The translations under genes and the position numbers were made by a program. From Flavipsychrobacter sp. (GTDB lineage Bacteria; Bacteroidota; Bacteroidia; Chitinophagales; Chitinophagaceae), in NCBI GenBank assembly GCA_016786615.1, contig JAEUVX010000011.1, positions 248,001-312,000 on the forward strand: a stretch of 64,000 nt of DNA, in the 5' to 3' direction. Below, in pieces: positions 58,949-64,000 of the stretch. The notes under the pieces are model-generated. The model did not search any database, had not been told where the DNA came from, and saw nothing but the letters and a program-made list of their open reading frames with translations. Positions within the stretch are counted from its first letter, which is position 1; the number at the start of each line of letters is the position of its first letter.

Positions 58949-61480
58949 ATGCGTTTTTATTTCAGGGCTTTAGCCACGGTTTTATTCTTCAGCACAGGCA
59001 GTTCATTTGTTTTTGCACAGGCTCCAACTTCAGGAAAAGTAACAGGTAGTATAACAGATGCCGGTAATAAAGGCATGGGATATGTTACAGTCACATTACT
59101 TAAACAGGATTCATCAGTTGTCAATGGCGACCTTACCAAAGATGATGGCAGCTTTTCTATAGCCCCAACAGGTATTGGTAACTTTATTCTCCGTATATCC
59201 GGTATAGGAGCAGCAACCAAATACATAAACAACATCAATATCTCAGCAGATGCTCTTGAAAAAAATCTGGGCACTATAAAAGCAGGTTCAACTACCCAAC
59301 AACTGAAGGGTGTAACTGTAACCGGCGAAAAAGCTGCTTTTGAAATGAACATTGATAAGAAAACTTTCAATGTAGATAAGAACATTACAGCAACTGGCGG
59401 CAGTGCTACAGATGTATTACAAAACATCCCTTCGGTTTCGGTTGATGTTGATGGTTCGGTTTCACTGCGAGGAAAATCAAGTATCATACTCATAGACGGA
59501 AAGCCTGCCACATTATTTGGCGGCGATGTTACCAGTGCACTGCAAAGCCTGCCATCTGCAAGCATTCAGAGTGTTGAGGTAATTACCAATCCCTCATCAA
59601 AATACGATGCACAGGGCATGGCAGGCATCATCAATATCATCACAAAACGCGATAAGAAATTTGGCTTCAATGGCTCTGTAACAGTTGGTGCCGGCACACG
59701 TGATAAGTATAACGGTAGCCTGAACCTGAATGTAAAAAATGAAAAATGGAATATATTCTTCAATAGCAGTGCGCGCTTCAATCGCAATTACAATCGCACT
59801 ACCAACGAGCGTAGCAATACAGGCACTGATGATTTTTTCAGCAGTTATGATGATAATATCCGCAAGTTCAATGGCTTCTTTAATTCTATAGGAGCAGAAT
59901 ATATCATCAACAAAAAAAACAGCGTCACACTTACCCAAAACCTCAACAGAATGCAATGGGGTGGCAACGGTGTATCAAACTACAAAGTATATAGCGGGGC
60001 GGCAATCGACTCTACGCAACGTCGAAGCTCTTATAGTGTAGGTGGTCCGCTGTCTTCTTCTACATCACTCGATTACAAACACAAGTTTGCCAAAGAAAAA
60101 CAAGAGCTGACAGCCAATGCTACTTATGCAAAAACATGGGTAGAACGCAACCAGGAATATGAAACCTATATACTGAATGGCGATGGTACGCAGCGTAACC
60201 GTACTGTGTACCAGAAAGCACCGGGAAGCGGCAGTAATGCCAGCCTGAATGCACAGGTAGATTTCACCACACCATTGAATAAAAAAGACAAACTGGATGC
60301 AGGGTTAAAAACACAAATCGTAGAATTTGAAAGCAGGAATACCCCAACCATTGATTCAGGATTTGGTGCAAAAACTGATTTCACATTACTGAACATATTT
60401 GAGTACAACCAGCAAACACATGCTGCCTATACCAATTATGGTGGCCAACGTGGCAACTGGGGTTACCAGGCTGGCTTACGCCTCGAATACTTTAGCTATA
60501 ATGGCAGTACACAAACACTGATGGGTAAAAGTTATACCACTGAGTTCCTTAACCTGTTCCCCACAGCTTATGTTTCTTATAAACTGCCAAAAGACCAGAA
60601 TATATTTCTCAGTTACAGCCGCCGTACCAACAGACCGCACTTCATGCAGTTGATGCCATATATCGACTTATCGAACCCACAGGATACGAATATGGGCAAC
60701 CCTAATCTGAAGCCTGAGTTTATCAACAATATGGAACTGAACTATAGTAAATCCTTCAAAAAGGGGCATAACCTTACTGCCAGTGCTTACTATCAATACA
60801 CAGAAAGTATGATAGAACGCTATCGTAAATTTTACAGTGATGGTACCACTTTTACTCAGCCTCAAAACCTGAATACAGGTATTACATACGGATTGGAAAT
60901 GATTGGCAAAGCACAATTGATACCGATTTGGGATGCAACACTCAGCTTTAACTTCTTCCAGAACGAAGTACGTGGTGCTAATATAGACCCGGTACTGAAT
61001 AACAGCGGCTTTAGTTGGTTCAGCAAACTGAATACCAACCTGAAACTACCTGAAGGATTTTCATTACAGATAAATGGCAACTACGAGGCTCCCAAAGTAG
61101 CTGCGCAAGGCACATTGCAGGAGGTATATTGGCTGGATATTGCAGTTCGCAAAAACCTGCTTAAAAACAAGGCAACTTTAGTTGTCAATGTATCCGACAT
61201 CTTTAACACACGCAAATACACAACTACATTCGATTACCCGTCGTATAATCAAACCACCTACCGCGACAGAGAAACAAGGATTGGTAACATAAGTTTCACA
61301 TATCGTTTCGGTAGTTCTGAAAACGGGAATAAAGAGCCCAAAGGAATGAATGGTAACAGCCGCCGAGGTAATAAAGAGCAGAAAAATCAACAAACAAAAG
61401 AACGGGAAAACCTTAAAACAGACGAAGGGAGCGGTGGCGGAGAAGGCGGACAAAGCGTTCCTGCACCTTCCGGTAGTTAA
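58949..61480 (+). CDS. Outer-membrane receptor, TonB-dependent type with CarboxypepD-like plug leader
   Basis: 843 residues from ATG 58949. The signal peptide ends SFVFA. Then come a carboxypeptidase-regulatory-like domain (GKVTGSITDAGNKGMGYVTVTLLKQDSS), a plug domain (DVLQNIPSVSVDVDGSVSLRGKSSIILIDGKPATLFGGD ... GIINIITKRDKK) and a large barrel of the OMP_b-brl_3 type. The last barrel strand (NISFTYRF) is followed by a 55-residue hydrophilic tail rich in Asn, Lys, Glu and Gly instead of ending the protein. The substrate is unknown. No SusD partner is adjacent. Confidence 0.9.
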   Translation: MRFYFRALATVLFFSTGSSFVFAQAPTSGKVTGSITDAGNKGMGYVTVTLLKQDSSVVNGDLTKDDGSFSIAPTGIGNFILRISGIGAATKYINNINISADALEKNLGTIKAGSTTQQLKGVTVTGEKAAFEMNIDKKTFNVDKNITATGGSATDVLQNIPSVSVDVDGSVSLRGKSSIILIDGKPATLFGGDVTSALQSLPSASIQSVEVITNPSSKYDAQGMAGIINIITKRDKKFGFNGSVTVGAGTRDKYNGSLNLNVKNEKWNIFFNSSARFNRNYNRTTNERSNTGTDDFFSSYDDNIRKFNGFFNSIGAEYIINKKNSVTLTQNLNRMQWGGNGVSNYKVYSGAAIDSTQRRSSYSVGGPLSSSTSLDYKHKFAKEKQELTANATYAKTWVERNQEYETYILNGDGTQRNRTVYQKAPGSGSNASLNAQVDFTTPLNKKDKLDAGLKTQIVEFESRNTPTIDSGFGAKTDFTLLNIFEYNQQTHAAYTNYGGQRGNWGYQAGLRLEYFSYNGSTQTLMGKSYTTEFLNLFPTAYVSYKLPKDQNIFLSYSRRTNRPHFMQLMPYIDLSNPQDTNMGNPNLKPEFINNMELNYSKSFKKGHNLTASAYYQYTESMIERYRKFYSDGTTFTQPQNLNTGITYGLEMIGKAQLIPIWDATLSFNFFQNEVRGANIDPVLNNSGFSWFSKLNTNLKLPEGFSLQINGNYEAPKVAAQGTLQEVYWLDIAVRKNLLKNKATLVVNVSDIFNTRKYTTTFDYPSYNQTTYRDRETRIGNISFTYRFGSSENGNKEPKGMNGNSRRGNKEQKNQQTKERENLKTDEGSGGGEGGQSVPAPSGS

Positions 61481-61522
61481 TAATTGGTATTATATTTGGT
61501 AACACTATTGAAAAAGTATCAA

Positions 61523-62317
61523 ATGAAACAGATAGTAAAAACATTGCTTGTAGCAGGAGTTGCGTTAGGTAGTACAATGAGTGCAGATGCCCAGACTTTG
61601 AAAGATTGGGTTAACAAAGCTAATACAGTAGTAAACGGCGGTAGCGGCAACAACAATTCGGGCAACGGCAATAACAATAACAATGGTAGTGGCGGGTCGC
61701 TGAATAATATCAGCAACAACGAAATTGTTACGGCATTAAGACAAGCACTGGAGATAGGTACAAAAAACGCTGCCGGCAAGCTTAACATCACTAATGGCTT
61801 TTTTGGCAATCAAATCATAAAAGTATTAATGCCGCCGGAAGCACGCCAGATAGAAAGCACACTTCGTTCATTAGGCATGGGCGCACAAGTAGATAAGGCA
61901 ATCCTTTCTATGAACCGTGCTGCTGAAGATGCTGCAGGGAAAGCGGTGCCAATATTTGTTAATGCCATTACAAGTATGTCTATACAAGACGGTGTCGGCA
62001 TCGTTCGTGGCGGACAAGGTGCTGCAACTAATTACCTGAAAGGAAGAACAACTGCTGCTCTTACATCAGAGTTTCGCCCTGTAATACAGAATTCATTAAA
62101 TAAAGTAGGTGCCACCCGCTATTGGGCAGATATTGTAAACATCTACAACCGCCTGCCGACAGTACGCAATAAAGTGAACCCCGACCTGACAGGGTATGTA
62201 ACAGAACGTGCACTGAATGGATTGTTCGTTACCATAGCAGACGAAGAAAACAAAATACGCCTCAACCCGGCATCAAGGGTTACTGATTTATTGAAAAAAG
62301 TATTCGGTTCTAATTAA
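61523..62317 (+). CDS. DUF4197 secreted protein
   Basis: 264 residues from ATG 61523 with a signal peptide (LLVAGVALGSTMSADA). A 20-residue Asn/Gly/Ser linker leads into the DUF4197 domain: NEIVTALRQALEIGTKNAAGKLN ... IKVLMPPEARQIESTLRSLGMG ... ISMNRAAEDAAGKAVPIFVNAITSM-type helices ... YVTERALNGLFVTIADEENKIR. It is a periplasmic helical protein of unknown function. It follows the receptor gene by 42 bases on the same strand. Confidence 0.9.
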   Translation: MKQIVKTLLVAGVALGSTMSADAQTLKDWVNKANTVVNGGSGNNNSGNGNNNNNGSGGSLNNISNNEIVTALRQALEIGTKNAAGKLNITNGFFGNQIIKVLMPPEARQIESTLRSLGMGAQVDKAILSMNRAAEDAAGKAVPIFVNAITSMSIQDGVGIVRGGQGAATNYLKGRTTAALTSEFRPVIQNSLNKVGATRYWADIVNIYNRLPTVRNKVNPDLTGYVTERALNGLFVTIADEENKIRLNPASRVTDLLKKVFGSN

Positions 62318-62362
62318 TCATATAACGTCTTAACCTTAGTCTTCACACTGTTACTACATTTT

Positions 62363-63967
62363 ATGGAAGAGATTACGCAACAACACGAAACACCCGCACA
62401 GCCTACATTACAATCATGGTGGGAATCCGTTAGTTTTTCGGGGAAAGAAAACTATACTCTTGGTAATGATGGACAATTACTGCAAAAAGCAATTGGTTCA
62501 TTGAAAGAAAGGACAATCAGCACACTGAGCATAGACACTGCCGAAATAACACTGAAGGCATTGAAAGACAAGTTCAGTGAGGTAGAAAATAAATTCAAAG
62601 AACTACTCAATGAATGGGAAAGCACTGAAGATAAGCTGAAACTGATAGGCAAGGTGGAGCGTATGAAAGATTACCTGCAACACACATCCGCAATCGGTAT
62701 GCTGCACGACCTCGAAAAATCTTTATCAGGCATTGAGGATGTTATCAAATCGCTCACTGAAGAAAACTATAAAATAAAAGAAGCACTGGCAAAAGAAGCT
62801 GACGTACTTGCCGACAGCAACACATGGAAAGAAACGACACAAGCGTTTAAAGACCTTGCTGAAAAATGGAAACACATAGGCTTTGTTGACAAGCACCGCA
62901 ATGATGAGTTGTGGAACAGGATAGAAGCTGCTAAAAACAAATTCTATGACCGTAAACGCCAGAACCATGAAGATATAAATAAAGAATTGCTGCAAAACCT
63001 TGACCTTAAAATGGAAATGGTTGAAAAAGCTGAAAAGCTCGCAGCATCAGAAGAATGGAAGGATACTACTGAAGCATTCCACAACCTGATGGAAGAATGG
63101 AAGAAAACAGGACGTACTATTCATGATAAGAACGAAGAACTATGGCATCGTTTTATAACCGCTAAAAATACCTTCTTCGAAAAGAAAAAAGCCCACTTCG
63201 ATATTATACAACAAGAACAGGAAGCAAACCTGCTTGCTAAAACAACGCTTGCCGAAAAAGCAGAGTCGCTGAAAGACAGCACAGAGTGGGCTATTACTGC
63301 ACAGGCTTTTACAGAACTGATGGATCAGTGGAAAAAAATAGGACGGGTACCTCTGGAAAAAGCAGATGAACTCTGGAACCGTTTCATTGGCTCTAAAGAA
63401 CATTTCTTCAACAATAAAAAGCAACATACAGAAACGCTGAAAGTAACCCTGCAGGATAACTATGCACAAAAGATGGCATTGGTAAAACGTGCTGAATCTT
63501 TACAGCACTCTACGCACTGGCGCGAGGCTACCGACGAGATGATTGAACTGATGGAAGAATGGAAAAAAATAGGCCCCGTACCACGCGAGCATAACAATGA
63601 AATCTGGGAGCAATTCAGCAAAGCGCGTAAAAAATTCTTTGAGCGTAAAGATGCAAACCGCGAACAACGCAAGCAAATGGCCGAAAAACACAAAAGCCAG
63701 CGTATTGAACGTGCACATACTTTCGTAAAACAACTTGAAGAAGAAATCAAAGAAGAAAAAGAGCGCCTTGATGACTTTAAGAACAGTATACAAAATATAA
63801 CACCGGGGCGAAAAGCTGAAGAGCTGCGTCAGCACCTTGAAAAACTCATAACACAAACGGAACACAAAATACAGCACAAGCTTGCAAAACTTCAGGACGC
63901 TGCTAAGCAGGTTGCAGAAAATCCCGAAGCACTTGCAGACAATATAGATAATGAAGCATCTGCTTAA
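62363..63967 (+). CDS. DUF349 coiled-coil repeat protein
   Basis: 534 residues, all helical and highly charged. Four to five DUF349 repeats of about 75 residues are visible, each with a W-x-x-T-x-x-F-x-x-L-x-x-x-W-K-x-x-G core (EEWKDTTEAFHNLMEEWKKTGR; TEWAITAQAFTELMDQWKKIGR; THWREATDEMIELMEEWKKIGP) followed by ELWxRFxxAKxxFF. The C-terminal 100 residues are a long coiled coil (VKQLEEEIKEEKERLDDFKNSI). Some DUF349 proteins act in DNA damage responses; here the role is unknown. It ends at a strong terminator. Confidence 0.92.
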   Translation: MEEITQQHETPAQPTLQSWWESVSFSGKENYTLGNDGQLLQKAIGSLKERTISTLSIDTAEITLKALKDKFSEVENKFKELLNEWESTEDKLKLIGKVERMKDYLQHTSAIGMLHDLEKSLSGIEDVIKSLTEENYKIKEALAKEADVLADSNTWKETTQAFKDLAEKWKHIGFVDKHRNDELWNRIEAAKNKFYDRKRQNHEDINKELLQNLDLKMEMVEKAEKLAASEEWKDTTEAFHNLMEEWKKTGRTIHDKNEELWHRFITAKNTFFEKKKAHFDIIQQEQEANLLAKTTLAEKAESLKDSTEWAITAQAFTELMDQWKKIGRVPLEKADELWNRFIGSKEHFFNNKKQHTETLKVTLQDNYAQKMALVKRAESLQHSTHWREATDEMIELMEEWKKIGPVPREHNNEIWEQFSKARKKFFERKDANREQRKQMAEKHKSQRIERAHTFVKQLEEEIKEEKERLDDFKNSIQNITPGRKAEELRQHLEKLITQTEHKIQHKLAKLQDAAKQVAENPEALADNIDNEASA

Positions 63968-63970
63968 AAA

Positions 63971-63998
63971 TAAAAGCCCCGAATATTCGGGGCTTTTA
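63971..63998 (+). terminator. Terminator of the DUF349 gene
   Basis: A near-complete palindrome: 13-base arms (TAAAAGCCCCGAA / TTCGGGGCTTTTA) around a 2-base centre. It works in either direction and starts 3 bases after the stop. Confidence 0.85.
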
Positions 63999-64000
63999 TT

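Noticed and set aside
1-64000. CRISPR arrays, tRNA or rRNA genes, intact insertion sequences
   Set aside because: I looked for regularly spaced repeats, cloverleaf-like intergenic sequence and transposase motifs and found none convincing. A dedicated search could still find a short RNA gene.

Overview
The window is a chromosomal segment of a Bacteroidota bacterium, most likely of the order Chitinophagales. The evidence is a full-length SprA gliding/type IX secretion (T9SS) translocon gene beside ruvA, a PorX response regulator, two DUF6089/PorG-like outer-membrane proteins, a secreted protein with a type B T9SS sorting domain, and promoters of the TTG-N19-21-TAnnTTTG form typical of the phylum. 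I could not name a genus. About 63 protein genes are supported. They include four that are small or lack an ordinary start codon (rpmH, rnpA, yidD and a partial gene at the left edge). I saw no rRNA, tRNA or CRISPR array.

Layout. 1-2.8 kb: a partial secreted-protein gene, an XRE regulator facing a 76-residue orphan, and a secreted protein of unknown function. 2.9-11 kb: gcvP, an orphan ParA ATPase, a Crp/Fnr regulator followed by a flavodoxin-fold quinone reductase, and a MoxR ATPase overlapping a TPR protein. 11-19.4 kb: porX, a GNAT acetyltransferase, an envelope group (Omp85-like protein, nadK, PorG-like protein), a lipoprotein with a c-type cytochrome motif and a propeller, and folB. 19.4-25.7 kb: purL, small envelope proteins, a thioredoxin, a Tat-exported pirin, repeat copy A and a terminase-small-subunit-like orphan. 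25.7-32.1 kb: a type B T9SS cargo protein, a LolD-like ATPase and the acpP-fabF-rnc lipid/RNA operon. 32.1-35.3 kb: a phenylacetyl-CoA epoxidase operon paaABC-[TonB-like]-paaD. 35.3-45.7 kb: sprA, ruvA, the second DUF6089 gene, a crotonase and a B12-binding protein. 45.8-46.7 kb: repeat copy B joined to an AT-rich HEPN-type gene. 46.8-53 kb: glnS, ridA, tsaB, an ArsR-type regulator, paaY, a TPR protein and the rpmH-rnpA-yidD operon. 53.1-64 kb: a TPR/PstS-like pair, a histone-H1-like Lys/Ala protein, rplU-rpmA, a GH3 enzyme, an outer-membrane receptor, DUF4197 and DUF349.

Much of the region is housekeeping, but three themes stand out. (1) T9SS/gliding genes are scattered through it: translocon (sprA), regulator (porX), two PorG-like proteins and one cargo protein. 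(2) Phenylacetate catabolism appears as the epoxidase operon plus a remote paaY, with a TonB-C-domain gene embedded and translationally coupled inside the operon. (3) Accessory sequence appears as two copies of a roughly 165-bp non-coding repeat with two hairpins. The second stem has changed sequence between copies yet stays fully paired. Each copy sits at the 3' end of an orphan accessory gene (terminase-like, HEPN-like).

The best candidates for new biology are the two-hairpin repeat and the tandem absence of AUG/GUG/UUG starts in rnpA and yidD.
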